Source: ZC4RG30 sp046347045
GTDB lineage: Bacteria > Pseudomonadota > Gammaproteobacteria > Steroidobacterales > Steroidobacteraceae
Assembly (NCBI GenBank): GCA_046347045.1
Contig: JAXMGX010000008.1
Span: forward strand, 167,284-231,283
Reading direction: 5' to 3'
DNA length: 64,000 nt
The notes under the pieces were generated by a model. That model did no database searches, was not told the origin of the DNA, and saw only the letters and a list, made by a program, of their open reading frames with translations. The position numbers and the translations under genes were made by a program. Positions 25,259 through 34,530 of this stretch are shown piece after piece; position 1 is the stretch's first letter; the number at the start of each line of letters is the position of its first letter.

Positions 25259-27880
25259 TCAGAACGACTTCTTCACCGACACCGACCACTCGCGCGGCAT
25301 CGCCGGGTTCGCCGACGTGGTGCCCGAGTTGTTGTTCGGGCCGATGCCCGTGTAGTACAGCTTGTCGGTGACGTTGGTGACCGCGAAGGCCACCTGCCAG
25401 TCATCCTGCGCCGACTGCCACGTGAGCCGCGCGTTCAGCACGTCGTACGACGGCAGCACCGCCAGCACGTTGTTGTTGATCGCGCTGGTCTGCTGCTTCG
25501 CCACGTAGTTCCAGTCCAGGCGCGGCACGAGCGAACCGGCCGATCCCATGTGGATCGTGTACTGGCCGCCGAGGCTGAACTGCTTGTCCGGCGCGTAGGC
25601 CAGGTCCATGCCGTAGCGCAGGCCGGCACCCAGGCCGCCCGAGGGCGCCGTGCAGGTGGTCGGCGTCAGCGCGGGCGAGCAGCCGGAGAGCTTGTCGTAC
25701 TTGAAGTCCAGCAGGCTGGCCGAGGCGTCGAGCTGCAGTCCATCCACGGGCTCGAAGGCGATTTCCGTCTCCAGGCCCTTGAGCGTGGCGTCGCCCGAGT
25801 TGATGAAGAACTGGCAGGTGAGGTCGCCGGGCGCCATGAAGCAGCTGGTGTTCGGGGCCGCCGCCACGCGCGAGAACACGCTGGCGATGAAGTCCGAGTA
25901 CTTGTTCACGAACACCGAGGTGTTGATGCGCAGCTTGCGGTCCAGGAACGTGCTCTTGGCGCCGATCTCGTAGGCCGTGAGGTTCTCGGGCCCGAACGGA
26001 TACGCCTGCGCCGGCGTGTAGGGGCGCGGGTTCACGCCGCCACCCTTGAAGCCGGTGGCGATGCTGCCGTAGGTCATGAAGTCCGGCGTCCACTGGTACT
26101 GCAGCACGGCGCGCCAGTCGGTGTTGTTGCCGCTGTACTTGCCCTCGGCGCCATTCAGGCCGCAGAACGCCGTGTGCACGATGCCGTAGTTCACGCCATT
26201 GACGGTGCAGGGGAAATACGGCGGGTTGACCGTGCCCGGTCCGGGCGCGCTGCCGGGGATGCCCGGTCGTCCGCCGCGGAAGAAGCGGAAGGTCTTCTTC
26301 TCGTCGGAGTAGCGGATGCCGGCGTTGGCCTCGAGCTTGTCGGTGATGCGCCACGAGAGGTTGGCGAAGCCGGCCCAGTTGCTGGCCGGGATCTCGTCGT
26401 ACTCCGTGAACACCAGCAGGCCCTGGTTGATGATGCCCGCGTAGGTGCCGGAGCGGTCGATGTAGTAGCCGCCCACGACCAGGTCGACCTTGCCATCGGC
26501 GAGGCTGGCGGCCAGGCGCGCTTCCTGGCTGAACTGCCAGTTGGTGGCCTTGTAGGTGATCAGCGCGTTGCTCAGCGGCGTGGCATCGAAGTCCTGCACC
26601 CAGTTCGCGGTGTAATTGCGATAGCCCGAGATTGCGGTCAGCTTGAGCGTGTCCGAGATCTTGTACTCGATGTTGGCCGAGGCGCCCCAGCCGTTCACCT
26701 GGCTGACGGGCTGCGCGCAGTACGCGGCGCCGTTGTCGGCGGGCTTCGCGTCGCAGTAGGTGGAGTAGTTCACGTACGGGCTCTTGGTGAACGTGTCGCC
26801 GGCGCCGGTCCACGGGGAATAGGGCAGGAACGGCGAGGTGCCGGTGGTGGCATTCCAGAGGTTCAGGCCGTTGGTCGCCGCCGTGGAATACATCGGGTAG
26901 CTGCGGCTCAGGTTCAGGCCCGTGGTGCCCGGCGTGTAGCCGGTCGCGTTCGCCGTGCCGACGAACACCAGCGTCTGCGCCGCGGCCTCGGAGTTGTCGC
27001 GCGTGACGTCCGCATTGACGTTGATCTCGAGGTCATCGCTGGCCAGCCAGCGCAGCGCGCCGCGCGCCGCGACATACGACTTGCCGCCTTCGGTGCCCAG
27101 CTTGCAGTCGCGGCCATCGCTCTGCGAGGGGATGCTGAAGGTGGCGGTGAGGCTGGGGTGCGTGCACGCGAAGTCATAGCGGGTGACGTAGCCGTCCTGC
27201 TTGCGCGCCACGCCCGACACGCGGCCGAAGAGCGTGCCCGGCACCAGCGTGAAATTGCCCGCGGCGCGGATATCGGTGCGGTCCAGGCTGCCCAGCGTCG
27301 CTTCGACGTAACCGCCGCCGTTCTCGTCGGGCTTCTTCGTGTAGAGCTTGATGGCGCCGCCGATGGAATTCATGCCGGCCAGCGTGCCCTGCGGACCACG
27401 CAGCACTTCCACGCGCTCCAGGTCGAGCAGGTCGAGCACCGATCCGGTGAGCGTGGAGAAGTACACGTCGTCGACGTAGAGGCCGACGCCCGGTTCGAAC
27501 GCGAGGCTGAAATCCGCCTGGCCGATGCCGCGGATGTGCGCCTGCAGCGACGGCCCCTGCGGGTTGGATTCGCGCAGGTTGACGCTGGGTGCCTTGTTGG
27601 CGATCTGCAGGATGTTCGTCTGGCCGCGCTGTTCGAGCTGCTCGGCCGACACCGCGGTGATCGCGATGGGCGTGGACTGCACGTTCTGCTCGCGGAACTG
27701 TGCCGTGACGACGACTTCCTGGATTTCATCCGACGGCGCGCTGCTGGCCTGCGCGGCGGTGGCGCCGGTGCTCCACACCGCGGGAGCGAGCGCCGCGGCG
27801 GCCATCACCAGGGAAGACACGTCGCGCAGTGTTCGCTGCCTGAGGATCGTCCGGCAGGCTTCGGCAATTCGCTGATTCAA
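25259..27880 (-). CDS. TonB-dependent outer-membrane receptor
   Basis: An 873-residue receptor: a signal region (ending near ATAAQA), TonB box-like EIQEVVVTAQ, the plug domain (PIAITAVSAEQLEQRGQ, VDDVYFSTLTGS, LERVEVLRGPQGTLAGMNSIGGAI) and a 22-strand-type beta barrel ending in EWSVSVKKSF with terminal phenylalanine. It takes up an unknown substrate with energy from TonB. The predicted start is TTG 27880, unusual but giving a plausible leader; an internal start cannot be excluded. It heads a leftward operon with the unnamed secreted protein gene and probably the PepSY gene, and is divergent from the octaheme cytochrome. Confidence 0.92.
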   Translation of the reverse strand: MNQRIAEACRTILRQRTLRDVSSLVMAAAALAPAVWSTGATAAQASSAPSDEIQEVVVTAQFREQNVQSTPIAITAVSAEQLEQRGQTNILQIANKAPSVNLRESNPQGPSLQAHIRGIGQADFSLAFEPGVGLYVDDVYFSTLTGSVLDLLDLERVEVLRGPQGTLAGMNSIGGAIKLYTKKPDENGGGYVEATLGSLDRTDIRAAGNFTLVPGTLFGRVSGVARKQDGYVTRYDFACTHPSLTATFSIPSQSDGRDCKLGTEGGKSYVAARGALRWLASDDLEINVNADVTRDNSEAAAQTLVFVGTANATGYTPGTTGLNLSRSYPMYSTAATNGLNLWNATTGTSPFLPYSPWTGAGDTFTKSPYVNYSTYCDAKPADNGAAYCAQPVSQVNGWGASANIEYKISDTLKLTAISGYRNYTANWVQDFDATPLSNALITYKATNWQFSQEARLAASLADGKVDLVVGGYYIDRSGTYAGIINQGLLVFTEYDEIPASNWAGFANLSWRITDKLEANAGIRYSDEKKTFRFFRGGRPGIPGSAPGPGTVNPPYFPCTVNGVNYGIVHTAFCGLNGAEGKYSGNNTDWRAVLQYQWTPDFMTYGSIATGFKGGGVNPRPYTPAQAYPFGPENLTAYEIGAKSTFLDRKLRINTSVFVNKYSDFIASVFSRVAAAPNTSCFMAPGDLTCQFFINSGDATLKGLETEIAFEPVDGLQLDASASLLDFKYDKLSGCSPALTPTTCTAPSGGLGAGLRYGMDLAYAPDKQFSLGGQYTIHMGSAGSLVPRLDWNYVAKQQTSAINNNVLAVLPSYDVLNARLTWQSAQDDWQVAFAVTNVTDKLYYTGIGPNNNSGTTSANPAMPREWSVSVKKSF

Positions 27881-28011
27881 GTTGCACCCGTTAGAGTTGG
27901 ATTGTTCTTGGGGCCGGAGATGCTAGCCCACTTGCATCACAGGGTCATCAATCGGTTGCATGCGCCGGAAACAATGAAGATCGTCCGGTACTTTTTCAGC
28001 GTACTAATTGT
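27881..28011. promoter_or_regulatory. Divergent region between TonB receptor and multihaem cytochrome
   Basis: The 131 bp separate two divergent genes and are AT-richer at the cytochrome side (TACTTTTTCAGCGTACTAAT just upstream of GTG 28012). Promoters for both should be here, but no hexamer pair is strong enough to specify. Confidence 0.35.
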
Positions 28012-30195
28012 GTGAATACCAGGTCGATGCGTCGTTCTCATATTTTCTTGTTGCTGACACTGGCATTCGTCGCCGTGGCTTCCGTCGTGGGACAGAAATA
28101 CTTCCGCTCCCGCTCGCTTCCCCCTGCGGAGTTCGCGGGCACCGAGGTGTGTGGAAGCTGCCATCAGCAGGAGTACGAGCGCTGGAGCGCCAGCCACCAC
28201 CGCCACGCGATGGAGGCGGCAAGCCCCGGCACCGTGCGCGGCGACTTCCGTGACGCGCAGTTCCGCTACGGCAAGGTGGTGTCGCGGTTCTTCACCCGCG
28301 ACGATGGCTTCTACGTGACGACCGACAACTCCCGCGGGGAGCCGGAGACATTCCGCATCGCCTACACGTTCGGATACTTCCCGTTGCAGCAGTATCTCGT
28401 GCAGTTCCCCGATGGCCGCATGCAGGCGCTGTCGATCGCATGGGACGCCCGGCCGGCGCAGGAGGGCGGCCAGAAGTGGTTCCACCTCTATCCCGGTGCC
28501 GCGGTTTCCCATGATGACGCGCTGCATTGGACGGGGGCCTTCCAGAACTGGAATTCGCGCTGCGCATCCTGCCATTCCACGGGTCTTGTCAAAGGTTATG
28601 ACCGGGCGAGCAACCGTTACCAGACGCAGTGGCGGGAAGTGAATGTGGGTTGCGAAGCCTGCCATGGGATGGGGTCGCGTCATGTCGCCTGGGCGAAGGG
28701 AGACCGGAAAGGGTCCGGCAACGGACTGCTGACGAACCTCAGGCGAACCTGGGCGCCGGAAAACGGCGTACGGCCAATTCCCACGGTGGCGGAGACGCTG
28801 AACGGGCAGCTGCTCGCCTGCGCCGGCTGCCACTCGCGTCGCACGGAGTTGGCGTCTGGGCGGCCGGGATCCGATTTCCTCCAGGACTTCGCGCTCAGCC
28901 CCGTGCAGGAGGGCCTGTATTTCGCGGATGGGCAGATCCAGGACGAGGTCTACGAGATCGGATCGTTCCTGCAGAGCCGCATGCATCAGAACCACGTGTC
29001 ATGCAGCAACTGCCACGACGCGCATTCAGGCAAGCCGCTGCTGCAGGGAAACGCATTGTGCCTGCAGTGCCACGAACGCCGGACATTCGAGACGCGGGAT
29101 CACGCGTTGCACGACCCATCGACACCCGGCGGGCAATGCGTCAACTGCCACATGCCGCAGCGCACCTACATGGGCGTTCACGTCAGGCATGATCATTCAC
29201 TGCGGATTCCCGACCCGGTGGGCTCTCGCACTGCCGGCGCGCCCGACGCATGCCTGGCCTGCCATCGGGGAAAGGACTCGGCCTGGGTGGCGCAGCACAT
29301 CCCCGGGCAAGCATCCGCAACGGGCGCGCGATATCCCCATGCACCCTTGCTGGCAGCAGCGCGCGGCGGCGACGCATCCATTGCGCCGCAGTTGCTCGAC
29401 TTCGCACGGGACGGAACCCGCCCTGTCATGCTGCGCGCCGCAGCCTTGATGGAAAGCGCGCGGTTCCCTTCCCCGGCCCAGGTCGCGGTGGCGGACGAAG
29501 CCTTGCGTTCGCCGGATGCCCTGGTCCGTGCCGGCGCAGTGATGGCCACCGCCAACTACGAGACGCGCGAGCGAGTCGCTCGACTGGCGCCCGTCCTGCG
29601 CGATCCGGTCAGGTCCGTGCGCATCGCGGCGGCCCGCCAGCTGGTGGACGTCGAGATCGCCGCGCTGGGCGCGGAACAGGCGAAGGACATCGCGCGACTG
29701 ATGGCGGAGTATCGTTCGAGCCTCGAACAGAATGCCGATCTTCCGGAAGGGGCCACGGAGCTGGCGCTGTTCGAGGCGTCGCAGGGCCGGTTCGATGCCG
29801 CGGATTCGGCGCTGGCACAGGCCTTGAAGCTGTCGCCCCGCTACCTGCCGGCGCTCATGAACAGGGCCGACCTCTACCGGGCGCAAGGTCGCGACGACCT
29901 GGCCGAGCCGCTGCTGCGTGATGCGCTGTCGGCCTACCCGGAGTCCGCCGACCCGCTCCATGCCCTTGGCCTGCTGTACGTGCGCACCGGCCGCGCGCGC
30001 GACTCGGTGGCGCTGTTCCGCAGGGCAGCGCGGCTGGCGCCGCAGGACCCTGCTTACCGCCTGGTCTACGCGCTATCGCTCATCGAGACGGGCAGTCGCG
30101 CCGCGGGAATCGCCGAACTGGAGTCGGCCAGCCGGCAATTTCCCGGCGATGCGGCGATCCGCGCGGCACTGGACTCTCAGCGCGAGCGGCGCTGA
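28012..30195 (+). CDS. Octahaem c-type cytochrome with C-terminal HEAT/TPR region
   Basis: A 727-residue exported protein: an N-terminal signal or anchor (IFLLLTLAFVAVASVVG), then eight CxxCH haem sites at about C47, C184, C214, C270, C331, C350, C376 and C414, followed by a haem-free C-terminal half of helical repeats. That half first shows HEAT-like repeats (AAALMESARFPSP, LVRAGAVMATANYE) and then TPRs (LPALMNRADLYRAQGRDDLAEPLL, DPLHALGLLYVRTGRA). This combination is known in periplasmic electron-transfer cytochromes of uncertain role. GTG 28012 is the longest start; ATG 28027 is an alternative that keeps the signal. Its 3' end overlaps the convergent lysR gene by 19 bp. Confidence 0.9.
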   Translation: MNTRSMRRSHIFLLLTLAFVAVASVVGQKYFRSRSLPPAEFAGTEVCGSCHQQEYERWSASHHRHAMEAASPGTVRGDFRDAQFRYGKVVSRFFTRDDGFYVTTDNSRGEPETFRIAYTFGYFPLQQYLVQFPDGRMQALSIAWDARPAQEGGQKWFHLYPGAAVSHDDALHWTGAFQNWNSRCASCHSTGLVKGYDRASNRYQTQWREVNVGCEACHGMGSRHVAWAKGDRKGSGNGLLTNLRRTWAPENGVRPIPTVAETLNGQLLACAGCHSRRTELASGRPGSDFLQDFALSPVQEGLYFADGQIQDEVYEIGSFLQSRMHQNHVSCSNCHDAHSGKPLLQGNALCLQCHERRTFETRDHALHDPSTPGGQCVNCHMPQRTYMGVHVRHDHSLRIPDPVGSRTAGAPDACLACHRGKDSAWVAQHIPGQASATGARYPHAPLLAAARGGDASIAPQLLDFARDGTRPVMLRAAALMESARFPSPAQVAVADEALRSPDALVRAGAVMATANYETRERVARLAPVLRDPVRSVRIAAARQLVDVEIAALGAEQAKDIARLMAEYRSSLEQNADLPEGATELALFEASQGRFDAADSALAQALKLSPRYLPALMNRADLYRAQGRDDLAEPLLRDALSAYPESADPLHALGLLYVRTGRARDSVALFRRAARLAPQDPAYRLVYALSLIETGSRAAGIAELESASRQFPGDAAIRAALDSQRERR

Positions 30196-31142
30196 CGCGT
30201 CGCGGATTTCGTTGCCAGTCGCGCGCGGACCAGGGGCCGCGCCCGCTTCAGGCACTTGCGCAGGTAGTCGAGCGGGATCTGCGCGTCGCCGTCCACGGGC
30301 CCTTTGCGCGTGACCAGGAAACGGTAGCCGGGTTCGAAATCGATGGGAACGCGAGCCAGTCGCTTCGCGGCCACATGGGCCGCCACCTGTTCATCGAAGA
30401 GCATGGCAAGCCCGATCCCCGCCAGCGCCAGCTCCAGTGTGACGTTCGCGAATTCCGAGCGCGCCACGACGTTCCGGGCCGTGATGCCCGCGACCGCCAG
30501 CCGCGCGCGCAGGTTGCGGTCGTAGTGCGAGCCGCTCGGCAGGCCGATCATCGGCGCATCGCTGATGCGCTGCGCGTCGGTGCCCGTCCGTGCGAGCAGG
30601 TCCGGTGTGCCATAGAGCGAGTTCGTCACCCGGCGGAGCACCTCCACTTCCAGCCCCTTCTCGCGCGGCCGGACGCGGCCCGTGTAGAAAACGGCGTCCA
30701 CCTTCCCGCCCCGCAGCAGGCTGAGCATCTCGTCGCTCGACGTGGCGACCTTCACTTCCAGCGTGGGCACGTCGCCCTGCGCGTAGTAGCCCGGGAGGCA
30801 GGCCCTGATCCACTGGTCCACCAGGTAGTGCCCGGCCGCGATGCGCAGCACGCGTTCCTTCCTGCCCGGGCCCCTGCGGCCCGCGGGCGGGCCCGCCCCG
30901 ACTTCCTCCGCTTCGCGCAGCAGGGTCCGGGCCCGGGCCAGCATCTCGCGCCCTGCCGATGACAGCTTCGCCGCCGAACCCCGGCCGCGCTCGAACAGCC
31001 GCTGCCCGGTCACCCGTTCCAGCGCATCGATGTGGTTGCTGACCGACGGCTGGGAGATCTGCAGCCGGTCGGCCGTGACGCGGAAATTCTGGTCCGAGGC
31101 CGCCTCGACGAATACCTGCAGCTGGCGCAGTGTGAAGCCCAT
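30177..31142 (-). CDS. LysR-family transcriptional regulator
   Basis: A 321-residue LTTR. The winged HTH is at the N terminus (FTLRQLQVFVEAASDQNFRVTADRLQISQPSVSNHI is the region; the SQPSVSNHI recognition helix is clear), then LFERGRGSAAKLSSAGREML and a two-lobed substrate-binding domain (LRIAAGHYLVDQW, VDAVFYTGRVRPREKGLEVE). It is divergent from the first arylsulfatase (99 bp between starts), the classic LTTR layout, so it probably controls the sulfatase operon. An AT-rich LTTR-type box lies in that gap. The inducer is unknown. Confidence 0.92.
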   Translation of the reverse strand: MGFTLRQLQVFVEAASDQNFRVTADRLQISQPSVSNHIDALERVTGQRLFERGRGSAAKLSSAGREMLARARTLLREAEEVGAGPPAGRRGPGRKERVLRIAAGHYLVDQWIRACLPGYYAQGDVPTLEVKVATSSDEMLSLLRGGKVDAVFYTGRVRPREKGLEVEVLRRVTNSLYGTPDLLARTGTDAQRISDAPMIGLPSGSHYDRNLRARLAVAGITARNVVARSEFANVTLELALAGIGLAMLFDEQVAAHVAAKRLARVPIDFEPGYRFLVTRKGPVDGDAQIPLDYLRKCLKRARPLVRARLATKSATRQRRSR

Positions 31143-31160
31143 GAGAATATAGCCTCCAAC

Positions 31161-31175
31161 CTATCAAATATATAG
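31161..31175 (+). promoter_or_regulatory. Candidate LysR operator (CTAT-N7-ATAG, contains T-N11-A)
   Basis: The 15-mer CTATCAAATATATAG is an imperfect inverted repeat with the T-N11-A spacing expected of LysR boxes. It stands out as an AT-rich island in high-GC DNA, 18 bp upstream of the lysR start codon and ~66 bp before the sulfatase ATG. A related half-site (AATATAG) precedes it at 31146-31152. Assignment is by pattern and position only. Confidence 0.5.
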
Positions 31176-31241
31176 CCTGCCGCGCCGTTGCTTGCAACGG
31201 GCATCGGGATCACCCTTGGGGCTCAACGCGGGAGGGGGACG

Positions 31242-33515
31242 ATGCAGGTCAATTCGCCGGGCAGATGGAGGCATCTGTTGCTTGCCGCGCTGGGCTTCGG
31301 CCTGTGTGCGGCGGCTGCTCCCCAGGGTACCGGCGGTGTTGCCGCCGCCCCGGCTGAATCCTGGCGGCACTACCCCGCCCGTCCCCAGGCGCCGAAGGGC
31401 GCGCCCAACGTGCTCCTCGTGCTCACCGACGACGTCGGCTATTCCGCCTCGAGCACCTTCGGCGGTGCCGTGCCCACGCCCACGCTCGATGGGCTGGCCC
31501 GCACCGGGCTTCGCTACACGCGCTTCCACAACGCGGCCATGTGCTCGCCCACCCGCGCGGCATTGCTGACCGGACGCAACCACCACGCCGTCGGCTTCGG
31601 CGCCATCAGCGACGTGGCGGTGGACCAGGAAGGCTACACGTCGGTGATGCCGCGCAGCGCCGCGACCATCGCGCGCGTGCTGCGCGACAACGGATACGAC
31701 ACCGCGTTCTTCGGGAAGAACCACAACACGCCCGACTGGGAGACGGGGCCGCTGGGGCCGTTCGACCGCTGGCCGAACGCCTTCGGTTTCGATCACTTCT
31801 ACGGCTTCAACGGCGCCGCCACCGACCAGTTCTTCCCGGAGCTGATCGAGAACACCACCACGCTGCGCCGCAACCCGAAGGACCGCGACTACACCCTGGA
31901 TCGCGACCTGTCCGACCACATGCTGCAGTGGCTGCAGACCCAGCACACGCTGCAGCCCGGCAAGCCCTTCTTCCTGTATCTCGCGCCGGCCGCCATGCAC
32001 GGCCCGCAACAGGTCCCGCTGGAATGGGTCGCGAAGTTCCGCGGCAAGTTCGATGCCGGCTGGGACGTGATGCGCGAGGAAATCCTCGCGCGCCAGAAGC
32101 GGCTGGGGATCGTGCCGCCGGAGGCGTCGCTGGCGCCGCGACCCGAGGGGATCGTGGCCTGGAACTCGTTGCCGGCCGAGAAGAAGAAAGTCTATGCCAG
32201 ACTGATGGAAGTCGCCGCCGCGCAACTGGCGTTCTCCGATTACCAGGTGGGCCGCGTGATGGACCACTTGCGCAAGACAGGGCAGATGGACAACACGCTG
32301 GTGATGTTCATCCAGGGCGACAACGGTGCGGCCATGCACTCGCTGGGTGGATCGAAGAACGTCTACTCGGCCTTCGCGGAGGTCACCGGCAGCGACGCGG
32401 AGCTGGTTGCGGCCATCGACAAGCTGGGCGGACCGGAGACGGCTTCGCTGTATCCCGCCGGATGGGCCTACGCCACGGACACGCCGTTCCCCTGGGGCAA
32501 GACCTTCGCGTCGCACCTGGGCGGCATCCGCAACGGCATGGTGGTGTCCTGGCCGCGTCGCATCAAGGACCAGGGTGGCATTCGCTCGCAGTTCGGGCAC
32601 GTGGTCGACATCGCGCCGACGCTGTACGAGGCCATCGGCATCCAGGCGCCGGCCGAAGTGGACGGCGTCGCGCAGCAACCCATCGACGGCATCTCGCTCG
32701 TGTACTCGTTCGATGACGCGCGCGCTCCCGAACGACATCGCGAGCAGTACTTCGAAATGCTCGGCAACCGGAGCTACTACAAGGACGGCTGGATCGCCTC
32801 GACCACGCCCGCCGCGCCACCCTGGCAGTTCAGCAATGCGGATCCGAACAAGCTCCAGTGGGAGTTGTACGACCTCAATGCGGACTATTCCCAGACGAAG
32901 AACCTGGCGGCGAGCAATCCCGGGAAACTCGAGGAGCTCAAGGCGGCGTTCGGCATCGCGGCGGAGAAATACCATGTGTTCCCGCTGGTCACCGACTACC
33001 TGAAGCGAATGGATCCGCGTCGCCGACCCGCGGCCATGCCCGTCGGCGCTGCCACGACCTATCACCCGGGTTCCGGGCGATATCCCGTCGCCACGTGGCC
33101 CGCCATTTCGCGCACCTGGCGCGCCGAAGCAAACGTCACCGCCATCTCTTCCCGGGACAGCGGCCCGATCTTCAGCTTCGGATCCCGCTTCGCCGGATAT
33201 GCGCTGTCACTGGAACGTGGCGTGCCCGTCTTCGTGTTCAACCCGACGGGTCGCGTGGAGGAGCGGCGCGAACTTCGCGCCCCGGCGGGCATCGCGCCTG
33301 GCGCGCGGGCGATTGCCGTGGCCTTCAGCCCGGAGGGTGAGAAGACGAAGCTCACATTGTCCGTGGATGGCAGGACCGTCGCCACGGCATCGCTCGATCG
33401 CATGGACCGCCTGGTCGCCGGGCAGGGACAGGTTGGCAGCGCGCGGCTGGACGATGCGACGGGCCCGCTGAACTGCGAATGCACCGTGCGGGATGTCGTT
33501 TTCTCGGGGCAGTAG
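31242..33515 (+). CDS. Arylsulfatase, formylglycine-dependent (first copy)
   Basis: A 757-residue sulfatase with a signal peptide (HLLLAALGFGLCAAAA). Near the N terminus NVLLVLTDDVGYS gives the calcium-binding aspartates, and C101-S-P-T-R (AAMCSPTRAALLTGRNHH) is the cysteine-type motif that must be oxidised to formylglycine. FFGKNHNTPDW and GNRSYYKDGW are further active-site blocks. The size and blocks match large periplasmic arylsulfatases related to Pseudomonas AtsA-type enzymes with a C-terminal extension. ATG 31242 follows a strong GGAGGGGGAC ribosome site; the TTG 31188 start is rejected. A formylglycine-generating enzyme is not encoded in this window. Confidence 0.92.
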   Translation: MQVNSPGRWRHLLLAALGFGLCAAAAPQGTGGVAAAPAESWRHYPARPQAPKGAPNVLLVLTDDVGYSASSTFGGAVPTPTLDGLARTGLRYTRFHNAAMCSPTRAALLTGRNHHAVGFGAISDVAVDQEGYTSVMPRSAATIARVLRDNGYDTAFFGKNHNTPDWETGPLGPFDRWPNAFGFDHFYGFNGAATDQFFPELIENTTTLRRNPKDRDYTLDRDLSDHMLQWLQTQHTLQPGKPFFLYLAPAAMHGPQQVPLEWVAKFRGKFDAGWDVMREEILARQKRLGIVPPEASLAPRPEGIVAWNSLPAEKKKVYARLMEVAAAQLAFSDYQVGRVMDHLRKTGQMDNTLVMFIQGDNGAAMHSLGGSKNVYSAFAEVTGSDAELVAAIDKLGGPETASLYPAGWAYATDTPFPWGKTFASHLGGIRNGMVVSWPRRIKDQGGIRSQFGHVVDIAPTLYEAIGIQAPAEVDGVAQQPIDGISLVYSFDDARAPERHREQYFEMLGNRSYYKDGWIASTTPAAPPWQFSNADPNKLQWELYDLNADYSQTKNLAASNPGKLEELKAAFGIAAEKYHVFPLVTDYLKRMDPRRRPAAMPVGAATTYHPGSGRYPVATWPAISRTWRAEANVTAISSRDSGPIFSFGSRFAGYALSLERGVPVFVFNPTGRVEERRELRAPAGIAPGARAIAVAFSPEGEKTKLTLSVDGRTVATASLDRMDRLVAGQGQVGSARLDDATGPLNCECTVRDVVFSGQ

Positions 33516-33528
33516 GGGCCGGTTGTCC

Positions 33529-34530
33529 ATGAGGAGGGTCTTCCTGCTGCTGGCCGTGGTCCTGGCGCTGTCGTCGCTGCCCGGACCGGCGGTTCGCGCG
33601 GCCGGCGCCACCGACACGGCTCACTGCGACCGCGCCTGCCTGTACGGCTTCGTCGATCGATACCTCGACGCGCTGGCGCAACGCGATGCCCGGCGACTGC
33701 CCTGGAGCCGCGGTGCCCGGTACTCGGAAAACAACGTGCTGCTCGCCATCGGCGACGGGATGTGGGGTACCACGACGGCGCTGGGCGACTACAAGCTGCG
33801 CTTCGCGGATGTGAAGACCGGCCAGGTTGGATTCTTCGGCGTCGTGCACGAATCGGAGAACCGTTCCGCCTTCGCCCTGCGCCTGAAGATCCATCGTCGA
33901 CAGATCACCGAGGCCGAAGCCGTGGTGGTCAGGCTCGCGGACCTGGGCTCCCTCGACGGGGGCCCCAATCCATTCTTCAATGCGCGTTTCGAGGACAAGC
34001 CGATCCTGCTGTCGGACCTGAAGCCGTCGGAGCGCCGGCCGCGGGACGAACTGGTGGCCGTGGCCAATGGCTACTTCGAGACGCTGCAGAAGAACGACGG
34101 CCGCCTCTTCACCCGCTTTCATCCCGACTGCAACCGCGTCGAGAACGGCGTGTTGTCCACGAACAGCCCCACCAACGATCGCGGCGCCTTCTCCTCGCTG
34201 GGCTGCGAGGCGCAGTTCCGGCTCGGCATGTACCGTTTCGATGATCGCCTGCGCGACCGGCGCTATCCCCTCGTCGACGAGGAGCGCGGCATCGTGTTGT
34301 CCGCGGGATTCATCGACCATACCGGGACGCTGGCCTCGTTCCCGATGACCGACGGCCGCATCCGCCAGTCGCCGCTGCGCCGGCCGCATTCCTTCTACCT
34401 GCTCGAGCTGTTCAAGATCGTCGATGGCCAGATACGGCAGGTCGAATCCGCCTTCGTCACCGTGCCTTATGGAATGGTCTCCGCCTGGCCGGTGCCCCGG
34501 ACCCGCATACCCCTGATCCGAAACCCATGA
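33529..34530 (+). CDS. Conserved secreted protein, paralogue of 24258-25229
   Basis: A 333-residue protein with a signal peptide (VFLLLAVVLALSSLPGPAVRA). It shares with the 24258-25229 protein the motifs CDRACLYGFVDRYLDAL, YSENNVLLAIGDGMWGT, CNRVENGVLSTN and RDRRYPLVDEERGIVLSAGFIDHTG. The function is unknown; the fold is probably NTF2-like with a C-terminal repeat of the same fold. It lies between two arylsulfatase genes: 13 bp after the first and overlapping the second by ATGA (34527). Co-transcription with both suggests it helps process or bind the same substrate or product. Confidence 0.8.
   Translation: MRRVFLLLAVVLALSSLPGPAVRAAGATDTAHCDRACLYGFVDRYLDALAQRDARRLPWSRGARYSENNVLLAIGDGMWGTTTALGDYKLRFADVKTGQVGFFGVVHESENRSAFALRLKIHRRQITEAEAVVVRLADLGSLDGGPNPFFNARFEDKPILLSDLKPSERRPRDELVAVANGYFETLQKNDGRLFTRFHPDCNRVENGVLSTNSPTNDRGAFSSLGCEAQFRLGMYRFDDRLRDRRYPLVDEERGIVLSAGFIDHTGTLASFPMTDGRIRQSPLRRPHSFYLLELFKIVDGQIRQVESAFVTVPYGMVSAWPVPRTRIPLIRNP

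Noticed and set aside
25079..28015. A 978-codon plus-strand frame opposite the other TonB receptor
   Set aside because: Same kind of antisense shadow; the minus strand gives plug and barrel motifs.
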